Below, one piece after another: positions 1 to 9,154 of a stretch of DNA of 64,000 nucleotides. The notes beneath the pieces are model-generated. The model worked only from the letters and a program-made list of their open reading frames with translations. It made no database searches and was not told where the DNA came from. The translations under genes were made by a program, and so were the position numbers. The stretch is from Amycolatopsis endophytica (lineage in GTDB: Bacteria > Actinomycetota > Actinomycetes > Mycobacteriales > Pseudonocardiaceae). Every line of letters starts with the position of its first letter. Positions within the stretch are counted from its first letter, which is position 1. Where the stretch lies: positions 1,178,001 to 1,242,000 of the forward strand of contig NZ_JACCFK010000001.1 of NCBI RefSeq assembly GCF_013410405.1, given 5' to 3'.

Positions 1-476
1 GTGCTGATCGCGGCGAGGAAGCTCGCCTTCCCGCCGTGCAGGTCCAGTTCCTCCACCGCGATCTCCTGCACGGTGGTGGTCACCTTGGTCTTGGCGTCGG
101 TCATCGCCTGGCGGTAGTTCTGCTCGGTGGCGGTGATCTGGTCGGCCAGCTCCTGGGTCGACACCGCCTTCTGCCGCGCGAAGTAGGCGTCGGGGTCGGT
201 GTAGTCCAGCTCGGTGTACGCCTTGACGGCCGTGTTGCCCGTCCTGATCACGTCTTCGCGGGCCTGCGCCAGGTCCAGGTTGTCGTCGGCCGCGGCGACC
301 CACCACTGGATGCCGAACACGGCGGCCACGATCAGCCCGGCCAGCGCCAGCGCGGCGGAGCCCAGCACCAGGTACCGGCCCGTCCGGTCCTCGCGAGGCT
401 CGTCGCCGGTCACCTCGTACGGGTTCTCCTCGGGGGTGACCTCCTCGGTCTCCTCCCGCGGCTCGTCCGAACTCAT
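1..476 (-). CDS. Mce-associated membrane protein, truncated by window edge
   Basis: The gene starts with ATG at 476 and runs off the left edge, so only about 158 N-terminal residues are visible. An acidic cytoplasmic tail of about 33 residues, rich in Glu and Asp, precedes one membrane helix (about residues 34-57). An extracytoplasmic region follows containing the segment NTAVKAYTELDYTDPDAYF. This layout is typical of Mce-associated (Mas) proteins encoded directly after mceF, which support assembly or stability of the Mce lipid transporter. It lies 25 bp downstream of mceF in the same direction, so it probably belongs to the operon. The family call rests on topology and context. Confidence 0.75.
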   Translation of the reverse strand, partial: MSSDEPREETEEVTPEENPYEVTGDEPREDRTGRYLVLGSAALALAGLIVAAVFGIQWWVAAADDNLDLAQAREDVIRTGNTAVKAYTELDYTDPDAYFARQKAVSTQELADQITATEQNYRQAMTDAKTKVTTTVQEIAVEELDLHGGKASFLAAIS

Positions 477-501
477 AACTCTCCAGACTAGGTAGGTCGG
501 G

Positions 502-1758
502 TCAGGGCAGTCCCAGCAGGCCGCTCAGGCTGGTGATCGACACCGCGGGCGAGCCGGCGACACCGGGGGTCCCCCGCATGTAGGCCAGCTGCTCCTCATC
601 GCGGTCGGAGTTCTGCTGCACCGCCTCCGGCGACGGCGCGACCGGCACGCCGTTGTACGGCGCGTTCTGCGCGCCGCGCACGTCGATCGGGCTGCCCGCC
701 GGCTCCGCGCAGTAGGAGCCCAGGTTCGGTTCGCGCGGGGTGGTCTCCGCGCCCGTCCGGTAGTCGTCCGGGTTCATGTAGCCCTTGGTGCACACCGGCG
801 GGTCGAACAGGTTGAGCGCGAGCCCGAGGTGCGCGGTGCCGTCGCCGGGCGCCACGCTGCGGGCGCCGACGGCCAGCACCGGGTAGCTGACCAGCACCTG
901 CTGGATGCCGTCCTGCCGGGTCAGCAGCAGGTTCGACGTGGTCAGCAGGTTCGCGGTCAGCTCGCCGAGACCGGGTCCGAGGTCGGCGACGAACTGGTTG
1001 AGGGTCTGCGCCGCACCGGGCGCGACCTCGATCAGCTTCCGGATGTCGGCGTCCGAGCCCTTGAGCGTCTGCGACAGCGAGTTGAGGTTGGCGCTGAACT
1101 CCTTGAGGTTGCCTGCCTGCTGGTTCTGCGTTTCGAGCACCTGCTCACCGGAGTCGAGCAGCTGCACGGTCTGCGGCAGGTACTGCTGCGCGGTCGAGGT
1201 GAAGTCGCGCGCGGTGTCCAGCAGCTCCTGCAGGTCGGGGCCGGTGCCGTTGAAGGCGTTGTAGGACTCGTCCACGACGGTCCGCAGCGCGTCCTTGGGC
1301 ACCGACGAGGCGAGGCTGTTCAGGTCGGTGATGATTTGGTCGGTCCCGATCGGCACCTCGGCCTTGGCCGCCGGGATGACCGAACCGCCCTCCAGGTACG
1401 GGCCGCCGTCGGCGACCGGCCGCAGGTCGACGAACTGCTCGCCGACGGCGGACCGGTTCGCGACGACGGCCTGCAGGTTCGCGGGCACCTGCGGCGTGTC
1501 CGGCGCGATCTCCAGGTCGGCCTGCAGCCCGTCCGCGGTGAGCCGCAGCTGCCCGACCTTGCCGATGTTGAACCCGCGGTAGGTGACCTCGGCGCCGGTG
1601 AAGATGCCGCCGGAGGAGGTCAGCTCCAGCTTCACCGTGTAGCCGGTCTGGCCGAACACCTGGCCCAGCCCGGCGAACCGGATCAACGCGTACACGATCG
1701 CCACCACGGAGATGACCAGGAACGCGAGCAGCTGGATCTTCGTCTTGCGGACCAGCAT
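502..1758 (-). CDS. MCE family protein, MceF-type
   Basis: Last Mce subunit of the operon, about 418 aa. One N-terminal membrane helix (about residues 8-28) is followed by the MCE/MlaD beta domain (about 38-115, with YRGFNIGKVG and VGEQFVDLRP). A long helical region rich in Gln, Asn and Leu follows, then a Pro/Gln-rich tail. Six Mce subunits together are thought to form a tunnel across the periplasm for lipid or sterol import, powered by the YrbE permeases and Mkl ATPase. ATG 1758 overlaps the mceE stop; GTG at 1761 is an alternative that also overlaps. Position last in the A-F order supports MceF. The substrate cannot be read from the sequence. Confidence 0.88.
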   Translation of the reverse strand: MLVRKTKIQLLAFLVISVVAIVYALIRFAGLGQVFGQTGYTVKLELTSSGGIFTGAEVTYRGFNIGKVGQLRLTADGLQADLEIAPDTPQVPANLQAVVANRSAVGEQFVDLRPVADGGPYLEGGSVIPAAKAEVPIGTDQIITDLNSLASSVPKDALRTVVDESYNAFNGTGPDLQELLDTARDFTSTAQQYLPQTVQLLDSGEQVLETQNQQAGNLKEFSANLNSLSQTLKGSDADIRKLIEVAPGAAQTLNQFVADLGPGLGELTANLLTTSNLLLTRQDGIQQVLVSYPVLAVGARSVAPGDGTAHLGLALNLFDPPVCTKGYMNPDDYRTGAETTPREPNLGSYCAEPAGSPIDVRGAQNAPYNGVPVAPSPEAVQQNSDRDEEQLAYMRGTPGVAGSPAVSITSLSGLLGLP

Positions 1759-2987
1759 CACACACCCCCCGCCAGCAGGCCGAAGATGCCCGCGACCCCG
1801 GTCTGTTGCGGTTGCCCACCGGCCGATCCGGTCGACGGGCCGGTGTTCTGCTGCTGCGCGGCCTGCTGCTCCTGCGGCAGCGGCAGCGGCAGCGGCGGCG
1901 GCTGGTTGGCCTGCTGGCCCTCGACGCCGCCGGTCAGTCCGTCCAGCGCGTCCGGCAGCAGGCCGCCGAGCGGGTTCTGCCTGCTGCGGCTGAGGTTCTG
2001 CAGCACGTTCTGCAGGTTGAGGTCGATCTTGGCGTAGAGGTTGAAGTAGTCGCCCTTCACGCCGTCGATCGCCGCGTCGGTGAACGGGTAGGTCAGCAGG
2101 ATCTCCAGCGATTTGGGCAGGTCGGCGCCTGCCTCGCCGAGCTTCTGCAGCGTCGGCAGCAGCGCCCGCAGGTCGGCCACCAGGTTCTCCTGGCTCTTGT
2201 TCAGCGTGTCGACGGTGACGCCGGAGAGGTTCTGCAGCGCCTGCAGCATGGTGACCAGCTGCGTGCGCTGCTGCTCCAGCACCCCGATGCCGGGGCCGAG
2301 GTCGTCGATCGCGTTGACGATCTGGTCCTTCTGCCCGGCCAGCGTGCTGGAGAGCCGGTTCAGGCCGTCGAGCGCGCGGGTGATGTCGCCGGACTGGGCG
2401 TCCAGTGTGGACACCAGCTGCTCGGCGTTGTCCAGCAGCCGCCGGATGTCCGGCTCGCGGCCCTCGGTCGCGGCGTTGAGTTCCTTGGTGATGGTGTTGA
2501 GCTGCTCGACGCCGCCGCCGTTGAGCAGCATGGACAGCGCGCCCAGCACCTCCTCCACCTCGACGCTGCGGTTGGTGCGCTCCAGCGGGATCTCGGCGCC
2601 GTCGCCGAGCGTGCCCTGTGCCAGGTCGTCGCCCGGCGAGGCCAGCTCGACGTACTTCTCGCCGAGCAGGCTGGACTGCCGGATGTTGGCCAGCGAGTTG
2701 GCGGGCAGCTTCACGTCACCGTTGAGCCGCACGGTGACCTCGGCGTGCCAGCCGTCCGGGGTCAGCCCGATCTCCTCGACGCGGCCGACCGGGACCTCGT
2801 TGACCTTGACCCCGGCCTGCGGCACGAGGTCGAGCACGTCTTGGAACTGGACCTTCACCGTGTACGGGTGGTCGCCGAGGTCGGCGCCGCCCGGCAGCGG
2901 CACGTCGTAGATGCCGCCGAACGAGCAGCCCGACAGGGTCAGCGCCCCGGCCACCCCGGCGGCGACGAGCGCGAGTGCCTTCCTCAC
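1758..2987 (-). CDS. MCE family lipoprotein, MceE-type (LprK-like)
   Basis: A 409-aa Mce subunit with a lipoprotein signal peptide: basic MRK, a hydrophobic stretch, and the lipobox LSGC with Cys at about residue 21. A lipobox is characteristic of the fifth (MceE/LprK) subunit. The MCE domain follows (about 40-118, with VNEVPVGRVEEIGLTPDG and LLGEKYVELASP). A long alpha-helical region and a Pro/Gln-rich low-complexity C-terminus complete it. It is expected to be anchored to the outer face of the membrane as part of the lipid-transfer channel. GTG 2987 overlaps the mceD stop as GTGA, so translation is probably coupled. Confidence 0.9.
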   Translation of the reverse strand: MRKALALVAAGVAGALTLSGCSFGGIYDVPLPGGADLGDHPYTVKVQFQDVLDLVPQAGVKVNEVPVGRVEEIGLTPDGWHAEVTVRLNGDVKLPANSLANIRQSSLLGEKYVELASPGDDLAQGTLGDGAEIPLERTNRSVEVEEVLGALSMLLNGGGVEQLNTITKELNAATEGREPDIRRLLDNAEQLVSTLDAQSGDITRALDGLNRLSSTLAGQKDQIVNAIDDLGPGIGVLEQQRTQLVTMLQALQNLSGVTVDTLNKSQENLVADLRALLPTLQKLGEAGADLPKSLEILLTYPFTDAAIDGVKGDYFNLYAKIDLNLQNVLQNLSRSRQNPLGGLLPDALDGLTGGVEGQQANQPPPLPLPLPQEQQAAQQQNTGPSTGSAGGQPQQTGVAGIFGLLAGGV

Positions 2988-4168
2988 TGCGACGCCCCCG
3001 TTCCGTAGACGGTCTCCGCGAGCGGCAGCGGCAGCGGCGGCAGTTCACCGTTCTGCAGCGCGTGCACGGTCTGCGCGACCGAGGGCAGCGGCACCGTCTT
3101 GTCCAGCAGTGGCGCGATCGAGCCGCACAGGTCACCGATGGCGTCCAGTGCGTCCGGGGTCTGCTTGAGCAGATTGCAGATCATCACGATCGGCGGCTGG
3201 GTGAGTTCGTTGATGTTCGCCCGCGCGTCGAGCGTGCCGGAGGAACCGTTGTAGGCGTTGATGACGTTGTTCAGGCCGACCGGCGCGACATCGAGGATCT
3301 CGGCGAGCGCGCTGCGCTGGTCCACCAGCACCTTCGTCACGCTGGCCAGTTTGTCCACATTGGACTTCAACCGGTCCCGGTGGGTGTCGATGAACTGCTG
3401 CACCGTCGCGAGCGTCGTGCCCAGCTGCCGCACGGTGGCGGCGAGGTTGTCCTTCTCCCCCGCGAGGTAGCCGGAGACGTCGGCCAGCCGCGTCTCGAAC
3501 TGCCGCACCTGGTTGTCGCTCTGCGCCAGCGTCGTGGTGAAGTCGGCGAGGTTGGAGACGGTCGCGAAGAGGTCGTCCTTGTTGCCGGACAACGTCTTCG
3601 ACGCCTCGCTCAGCTTGGTGATCGTGTCGTGCAGGGCCTGGCCGTTGCCGTCCACGTTCTGCGCCAGCGTGGTCAGCAGGTCCGAGAGCGAGCCGTTCTG
3701 GTTGACCCCGTTGGGGCCGAGCGACTGGCTGATCTTGTCCAGGCTCTCGTACAGCTGGTCGACCTCGACCGGCACCGCGGTGCGCTCCAGCGGGATGGTG
3801 GCGCCCTCGCTGATCACCTCGCCGCCGGTGAAGGCCGGGGCGAGCTGCACGTACCGGTCGCTGACCAGGGACGGCGCGATGATCGCGGCCTGCGCGTCGG
3901 CCGGGACCCGCACCGACCGGTCGTACTCCATCTCGACCCGGACCCGGTCGCCCATCGGCTGCACCGAGGTCACCTCGCCCATCTCGACGCCGAGCACGCG
4001 CACGCTGTTGCCGACGTAGAGACCGGTCGCGCCGGTGAAGTACGCGGTCAGGTGCTTCTTGTCGGCGTCCTTGAGCGTCCACCACAGCACACCGGCCACG
4101 ACCAGACCGAGCACACAGGCCGCGGCCACACCGCGCGCCAGCGATCGTCCGAAGCGGGTTTCGGTCAT
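2984..4168 (-). CDS. MCE family protein, MceD-type
   Basis: A 394-aa subunit with an N-terminal membrane helix (about 13-32), an MCE/MlaD domain (about 38-115, LYVGNSVRVLGVEMGEV and LVSDRYVQLAPAF) and a long helical region. The C-terminus has a short run of Leu/Pro (PPLPLPLAE). It is predicted to form part of the hexameric Mce channel. ATG 4168 was chosen because it overlaps the mceC stop (ATGA) and places the basic-hydrophobic anchor at the N-terminus; the frame continues open upstream without the family's start. It overlaps mceE by 4 bp. Confidence 0.88.
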   Translation of the reverse strand: MTETRFGRSLARGVAAACVLGLVVAGVLWWTLKDADKKHLTAYFTGATGLYVGNSVRVLGVEMGEVTSVQPMGDRVRVEMEYDRSVRVPADAQAAIIAPSLVSDRYVQLAPAFTGGEVISEGATIPLERTAVPVEVDQLYESLDKISQSLGPNGVNQNGSLSDLLTTLAQNVDGNGQALHDTITKLSEASKTLSGNKDDLFATVSNLADFTTTLAQSDNQVRQFETRLADVSGYLAGEKDNLAATVRQLGTTLATVQQFIDTHRDRLKSNVDKLASVTKVLVDQRSALAEILDVAPVGLNNVINAYNGSSGTLDARANINELTQPPIVMICNLLKQTPDALDAIGDLCGSIAPLLDKTVPLPSVAQTVHALQNGELPPLPLPLAETVYGTGASQ

Positions 4169-5151
4169 TTCTGGTTGCACCCCTCTTCGTTCAGGGGTCC
4201 GACCGACGGCAGGATCAGGCCGCAGATGTAGTTGTCGAACCAGTGCCCGTTGCCGACGGTGTTGGTGAACACGCGGATGTAGGGCGCGAAGCGGGCGATG
4301 CCCTGAGCCAGCGAGTCCTGGTTGCGCTGCAGCATCCCGGTCAGCTGGTCCAGCGAGGTCAGCACCGGCGTCAGTTGCGCGTCGTTGTCGGTGACGAGTC
4401 CCTGCAACTGCCGGGACAGCTCCTGCGCACCGGTCAGCAGCGTCGAGATCGCCTGTTCCCGCGCCGCGACCTCCTGCAGCACCAGGTTCCCGTCCTGCAG
4501 CAGGCGCGTCAGCTGCTGGTCGCGATCGGCCAGCGTCCGCGAGATCTGGTTGGTGTTGCTCAACAGCTGCGACAGCTCGGTGTCGCGCTTGGCGATCGTG
4601 TCCGACAGCTGGGAGAGCCCGTTCAGCGCGCCGCGCACGTTGTCCGAGGTGCCCGACAGGGTTTCGGACAGCACGTCGAACGATTGGGCCAGCTGGTCCG
4701 TGTCGATGTCCTCGACGGTCGTGGACAGGTCCCGGAACGCGTCCAGCACGTCGTAGGGCGCCAGGGTGCGTTCCTTGGGGATCGGCGTGCCCGGGTCGAG
4801 GGATGCCTCCCCGACCGGGTCGAGCGCGAGGTACTTCTGCCCGAGCAGGGTCTTGATCTTGATCGCCGCCGCGGTCTTGTCCCCGAGCCAGGTGTCCTTG
4901 ACCTTGAACGTCACCTTCACCGCGGCGTCGTCCAGCTCGACGTCCATCACCTTGCCGACCTTGACCCCGGCGACCCGCACCTCGTCGTCGGCCTTGAGCC
5001 CGGCCGCCTCGGTGAACTCCGCCTCGTACGTCGTGCCCGCACCGATGATCGGCAGGTCGTCCGCGTTCAGCGCGGCGACGAAGGCCAGCACCATCAGCAC
5101 CAGGCCGACGACCGCGATGGGCACCGGGTTGCGGGACTGGAAGCTCCTCAT
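4165..5151 (-). CDS. MCE family protein, MceC-type
   Basis: A 328-aa subunit: membrane anchor at about residues 8-28 (PVPIAVVGLVLMVLAFVAAL), MCE domain at about 36-112 (VRVAGVKVGKVMDV, LLGQKYLALDPVG) and a helical stalk region with repeated Gln/Asp/Leu heptads. The C-terminus contains the short Cys-containing segment HWFDNYICGLILP that resembles the end of other Mce subunits here (compare WFNFYLCSA in mceB). ATG 5151 overlaps the mceB stop as ATGA. It is assigned MceC by third position in the mceA-F order. Confidence 0.87.
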   Translation of the reverse strand: MRSFQSRNPVPIAVVGLVLMVLAFVAALNADDLPIIGAGTTYEAEFTEAAGLKADDEVRVAGVKVGKVMDVELDDAAVKVTFKVKDTWLGDKTAAAIKIKTLLGQKYLALDPVGEASLDPGTPIPKERTLAPYDVLDAFRDLSTTVEDIDTDQLAQSFDVLSETLSGTSDNVRGALNGLSQLSDTIAKRDTELSQLLSNTNQISRTLADRDQQLTRLLQDGNLVLQEVAAREQAISTLLTGAQELSRQLQGLVTDNDAQLTPVLTSLDQLTGMLQRNQDSLAQGIARFAPYIRVFTNTVGNGHWFDNYICGLILPSVGPLNEEGCNQK

Positions 5152-6179
5152 GCGCCACACCGCTCACGCGTCGCGGGCACGATCGGCAGGTTGATCTCCT
5201 GGTTGATCAACGGCGGCAGCGCGACGCTGCCGGTCGCCGAACAGAGGTAGAAGTTGAACCAGGAACCGTAGTCGGCCGTGCGCGCCAGCGCCGTGACCTT
5301 CTGCGGCAGGAACTGGATGAAATGCTCCACCAGTGGCTCGCTGTCGTTGAGGCTCTGGGCCAGCCCGCCCAGCGCCGAGATGTCGTTCTTGAGCGGTTCA
5401 CGTGCCTCGTCGAGGAAGCCCGCGGTCGTGTTGGCCAGCCCGCCCAGCGCGTCGATCGCGTCACCGATCGAGTCGCGGTCCTGAGCCAGGCCGGTGGTGA
5501 GCTGCTGCAGCTTGTCGATCAGGTCGGTCAGCTGCGGAGTGTGCTGGTTGACCGCGTCGAGCACGGTGTTCAGGTTGGTCACCACCTCGCCGATCACCTG
5601 GTCCTTCCGGGCGATCGTGGTGGTCAGCGACGCGGTGTGCGCCAGCAGGCTGTCGATCGTGCCACCCTCACCCTGCAGGACCTGGATCAGCTCGTAGGAC
5701 AGCTTGTTGACGTCCTCCGGGTTCAGCGCGCGGAACAGCGGTTTGAAGCCGTTGAACAGCTCGTCCAGGTCCAGCGCCGGCTTGGTGTGGTCCAGCGGGA
5801 TGGTGCTGCCCGGTTTGAGCGTCTGGTCCTGACCGGTGGTGCCCTGGCCCAGCGAGAGGTACCGCTGGCCGACCAGGTTGCGGTACTTGATCTGCACCGT
5901 GACACCGGCGGGCAGGCTGCGACCCTGGTCGACCTCGAAATCGATCTGCGCCTGGCGGCGGTCGACGATCTTGACGTCGGTGACCTGGCCGACCTTCACG
6001 CCCGCGATGCGGACGTCGTCACCGGGCAGCACGAGCGTCGCGTCGGTGAACCGCGCGCTGTAACCGGTCGTGTCCTGGGTGTTGATGTTGGCGATGCTGA
6101 TGCCGAGTACCGCCGTGAACAACACGGTGATCACGACGAACACCGTCAGCTTGATCAGCGGCGCGAGCAGGCCCCTCAC
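5148..6179 (-). CDS. MCE family protein, MceB-type
   Basis: A 343-aa subunit with an N-terminal membrane helix (about 9-30), an MCE domain (about 38-115; VRIAGVKVGQVTDVKIVDRR and NLVGQRYLSLGQG) and a long helical portion, ending in a segment with two Cys. The role is as a channel subunit of the Mce lipid importer. The GTG start at 6179 overlaps the mceA stop (GTGA). Second position in the operon gives the B assignment. The 3' end overlaps mceC by 4 bp. Confidence 0.87.
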   Translation of the reverse strand: MRGLLAPLIKLTVFVVITVLFTAVLGISIANINTQDTTGYSARFTDATLVLPGDDVRIAGVKVGQVTDVKIVDRRQAQIDFEVDQGRSLPAGVTVQIKYRNLVGQRYLSLGQGTTGQDQTLKPGSTIPLDHTKPALDLDELFNGFKPLFRALNPEDVNKLSYELIQVLQGEGGTIDSLLAHTASLTTTIARKDQVIGEVVTNLNTVLDAVNQHTPQLTDLIDKLQQLTTGLAQDRDSIGDAIDALGGLANTTAGFLDEAREPLKNDISALGGLAQSLNDSEPLVEHFIQFLPQKVTALARTADYGSWFNFYLCSATGSVALPPLINQEINLPIVPATRERCGA

Positions 6180-7510
6180 TTCACCGTCACCTCCGCCCCG
6201 CGGTAGAGCGGGCCGACCAGCAGACCGGACCAGCCCGGCATGTCGGCCGGGTCGATCCCGACCTGCGGGCCGACGAGCTCGGACAGGACACCGAACTCGG
6301 CCGCGCTGTTGGCCGGGTTGCCGCCCGCCGCGCCGCCACCGTTGTAGCCGCCGGCGTCGGCGATCGTGTTCGCGGGCTGGAGCCCGTCACTGGCCGAGCG
6401 CGAACCGGGCGTCGGCTGCGCGCCGTCCTGGATCGGTCCCTCCGGCGGGTACTGCGGGAACGGCTGCGGGAAGTCCTTGACGTTGTAGCAGCGCGGACCC
6501 CGCTTGTCGTCGAAGCGCGGCTCGTCGCGGCCCGGCTCGTACGGCCCGCGCGAGGTGACGATCTCGATCGTCGCGTGCAGGCCGGGCTGGTCCGTGCCCT
6601 TGCCGAGCGCTTCGTCCACGAAGGGCACCAGCTCGGCCATCGAACCGAACAGGCACGGGTATTCCGGCGCGTACTTCGCCAGCAGCTCGGCCGTCGGGCG
6701 CGAGTTCGCGGCGAAGCTGATCAGGTTGCTCGCGTTGGCGCGCACGAACGATTCCAGGGTCTGCGAAGCGGCGGTCACGTTGCCGTAGAGGGCCTGCAGG
6801 TTCTGCTGCTCGTCGAACACCGTCTTCGTCGTCGTCGACAGGTTGTCCAGCGTCTGCACCAGATCAGGTGCCGCCTCGTCGAGGTTGCCGGAGAACTTCG
6901 CCAGCTCGCGCAGGTTCTCCTGCAACTGCGGCAGGTGCGGGTTCAGGTCGCCGAAGTAGGTGCCCAGCTCCGACAGCGTCTGCCCGAGCGTCTCTCCACG
7001 GCCCTGCAGCGCCGTGGAGATCGCGGTCAGCGTGCTCGACAGCTTCTCGGGCTGCACGGCCTGCAGCACCGGCAGCAGGTTGTCCAGCGCCTCCGACAAC
7101 TGGATGGCGTTCTGCGTGCGGTCTTCCGGGATCACGTCACCGGCGGTCAGTGTCGCGTCCGCGGGCTGCCGCGGGATCTCCAGCGACACGTACCGCTCAC
7201 CGAACAACGTTTTCGGCAGGAATCGGGCGCTCACGTTGGCCGGGATCATCTTCGCCGACTCCGGGTCCAGCGCGAGCGTCAGCGTGGCTCCCTCGGCATC
7301 CGCCTCGATCGACTTCACCGAGCCGACGATCAGCCCGCGCACCTTCACGTCCGACTGCACCAGCAGCTGGTTGCCGACCTCACCGGCCTGCAGCTTCACG
7401 TCCACGGTCTTCGTGAACGCCTTGTTGTACATGGCGATCGACAACGTCACGCCCGCGGCGAGCACCACGATCATGAGCAGGCCGAGCAGCCTGCGGCGCA
7501 AGGTCACCAC
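6176..7510 (-). CDS. MCE family protein, MceA-type
   Basis: A 444-aa protein, the first and longest Mce subunit here. Membrane helix at about residues 8-27, MCE domain at about 38-115 (VKVRGLIVGSVKSIEADAEG, LFGERYVSLEIP), then an extended helical region. A C-terminal tail rich in Gly, Pro and Asn (PQPFPQYPPEGP, GGYNGGGAAGGNP) follows, resembling the disordered tails of MceA proteins. It is the substrate-side subunit in models of Mce complexes. It begins 8 bp after the yrbE-B stop with GTG, consistent with a polycistronic message. Confidence 0.88.
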   Translation of the reverse strand: MVTLRRRLLGLLMIVVLAAGVTLSIAMYNKAFTKTVDVKLQAGEVGNQLLVQSDVKVRGLIVGSVKSIEADAEGATLTLALDPESAKMIPANVSARFLPKTLFGERYVSLEIPRQPADATLTAGDVIPEDRTQNAIQLSEALDNLLPVLQAVQPEKLSSTLTAISTALQGRGETLGQTLSELGTYFGDLNPHLPQLQENLRELAKFSGNLDEAAPDLVQTLDNLSTTTKTVFDEQQNLQALYGNVTAASQTLESFVRANASNLISFAANSRPTAELLAKYAPEYPCLFGSMAELVPFVDEALGKGTDQPGLHATIEIVTSRGPYEPGRDEPRFDDKRGPRCYNVKDFPQPFPQYPPEGPIQDGAQPTPGSRSASDGLQPANTIADAGGYNGGGAAGGNPANSAAEFGVLSELVGPQVGIDPADMPGWSGLLVGPLYRGAEVTVK

Positions 7511-7517
7511 CGTGTGC

Positions 7518-8357
7518 TCACCCCGCGATCCGGACCGTCACCGAGGTTCCCCAGATGGCGAACCCGATGAAGAAGTTGATGATGGCGACCGTCACGATGC
7601 TCAACCGCACCGCGCGGCCCACCGCCACACCCACACCCGCCGGGCCGCCCGAAGCGCGGTACCCGAAGTAGCAGTGGGTCAGGATGATCACGACGCTGAA
7701 TATCAGCACCTTGATGAACGAGTAGAAGACGTCTTCGGGAGGTAAGAAGAGGTTGAAGTAGTGGTCGTACGTGCCCGCCGACTGGCCGTAGATGTAGATC
7801 ACCACCAGCCGCGACGCCAGGTACGACGACAGCAGGCCGATCACGTACAGCGGGATCACCGCGACGAACCCGGCGATGATCCGGGTCGTCACCAGATAGG
7901 GCAGGCTCGGCACGGCCATCACCTCGAGCGCGTCGATCTCCTCCGAGATCCGCATCGCGCCCAGCTGGGCGGTGAAGCCGGCGCCGACGGTCGCCGACAA
8001 CGCCAGGCCCGCCACCAGCGGCGCGATCTCGCGGGTGTTGAAGAACGCCGTCAGGAAACCGGTGAACGCCGAGGTGCCGATCGAGTTCAGCGCCGAGTAG
8101 CCCTGCAGGCCGACCAGCACACCGGTGAACAGCGTGAGGCCGATCATCACGCCGACCGTGCCGCCGATGACCGCCAGCGAACCCGAGCCGAAGCTCACCT
8201 CCGCCAGCAGTCGCAGGACTTCCTTGGTGTAGCGGCGGATCGTGCGCGGCGTCCACGCCAGCGCACGGACGTAGAACGACATCTGATCGCCGAAGTTGTC
8301 CAGCACCTCGAGTGGACGGTGGGCGATCCGCTTCGCCGTCTGACCGATGTTCGCCAT
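7518..8357 (-). CDS. MlaE/YrbE family ABC permease, second copy (YrbEB)
   Basis: A 279-aa integral membrane permease of the MlaE/YrbE family (about six hydrophobic segments). Characteristic features are the glycine-rich central helix LVAGLALSATVGAGFTAQLGAMRISEEIDALEVMA and the C-terminal segment with GYRASGGPAGVGVAVGRAV. Together with YrbEA it forms the transmembrane part of the ABC importer that passes lipids from the Mce channel. It starts 2 bp downstream of yrbEA and is followed closely by mceA. Confidence 0.92.
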   Translation of the reverse strand: MANIGQTAKRIAHRPLEVLDNFGDQMSFYVRALAWTPRTIRRYTKEVLRLLAEVSFGSGSLAVIGGTVGVMIGLTLFTGVLVGLQGYSALNSIGTSAFTGFLTAFFNTREIAPLVAGLALSATVGAGFTAQLGAMRISEEIDALEVMAVPSLPYLVTTRIIAGFVAVIPLYVIGLLSSYLASRLVVIYIYGQSAGTYDHYFNLFLPPEDVFYSFIKVLIFSVVIILTHCYFGYRASGGPAGVGVAVGRAVRLSIVTVAIINFFIGFAIWGTSVTVRIAG

Positions 8358-8359
8358 GA

Positions 8360-9154
8360 TCAGCTCAGCTTTCCGGGGACGATCTGCAGGTAGATGAGCG
8401 TGATCACGAAGTTCACGACGAACAGCAGCAGGAACGTGATGACGACGGACTGGTTCACCGCGTCACCCACGCCCTTCGGGCCGCCCGCGGGGTTCAGCCC
8501 GCGGTAGGCGGCCACCACGGCGGCGATGAAGCCGAAGATGAGGGCCTTGATCTCACCGACCCACAGGTCGGGCAGCTGGGCCAGCGCCGAGAAGCTCGCC
8601 AGGTACGCGCCCGGCGTGCCACCCTGCAGCACCACGTTGAAGAAGTAGCCGCCGAGCACACCGATGACGCTGACCATGCCGTTGAGCAGCAACGCGACGA
8701 GCATCGACGCGAGCACGCGCGGCACGATCAGCCGCTGCACCGCGGAGACGCCGAGCACCTCCATCGCGTCGATCTCCTCGCGGATGGTGCGCGCACCGAT
8801 GTCCGCGCAGATCGCGCTGCCACCGGCACCCGCGACGAGCAGGGCGGTCACCAGCGGGGCGGCCTGCTGCACGGTCGCGAGCACGCTGCCCGCGCCGGTG
8901 TAGGACTGCGCGCCGAGCTGACGCGCGAGCGATCCGAACTGCAGCGAGATGACCGCACCGAACGGGATCGCGACCAGTGCCGTGGGCAGGATCGTGACGC
9001 TGGCGATGAACCAGGACTGCTGGATGAACTCACGCAGCTGGAACGGCCGCTGGAAGATCCCGCGGATGATGTCCAGCCCGAGGGCGAACAGTTTCCCGGT
9101 TTCGCGGAGCATTCCGATCCCGGGAACCTTGGCCGAAGTGGCCGACGAGCTCAT
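8360..9154 (-). CDS. MlaE/YrbE family ABC permease, first copy (YrbEA)
   Basis: A 264-aa MlaE-type permease. The conserved core (APLVTALLVAGAGGSAICADIGARTIREEIDAMEVLG) matches the family motif that contacts the ATPase, and the C-terminal GLNPAGGPKGVGDAVNQSVV resembles YrbEB. ATG 9154 overlaps the stop of the upstream mkl gene as ATGA, so ATPase and permease are probably made from one message. It is part of the Mce import system rather than an export ABC transporter, judged by family. Confidence 0.92.
   Translation of the reverse strand: MSSSATSAKVPGIGMLRETGKLFALGLDIIRGIFQRPFQLREFIQQSWFIASVTILPTALVAIPFGAVISLQFGSLARQLGAQSYTGAGSVLATVQQAAPLVTALLVAGAGGSAICADIGARTIREEIDAMEVLGVSAVQRLIVPRVLASMLVALLLNGMVSVIGVLGGYFFNVVLQGGTPGAYLASFSALAQLPDLWVGEIKALIFGFIAAVVAAYRGLNPAGGPKGVGDAVNQSVVITFLLLFVVNFVITLIYLQIVPGKLS

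Noticed and set aside
829..2037. Long plus-strand open frame opposite mceF/mceE
   Set aside because: High-GC shadow frame; the minus strand has recognisable Mce proteins with overlapping starts and stops.
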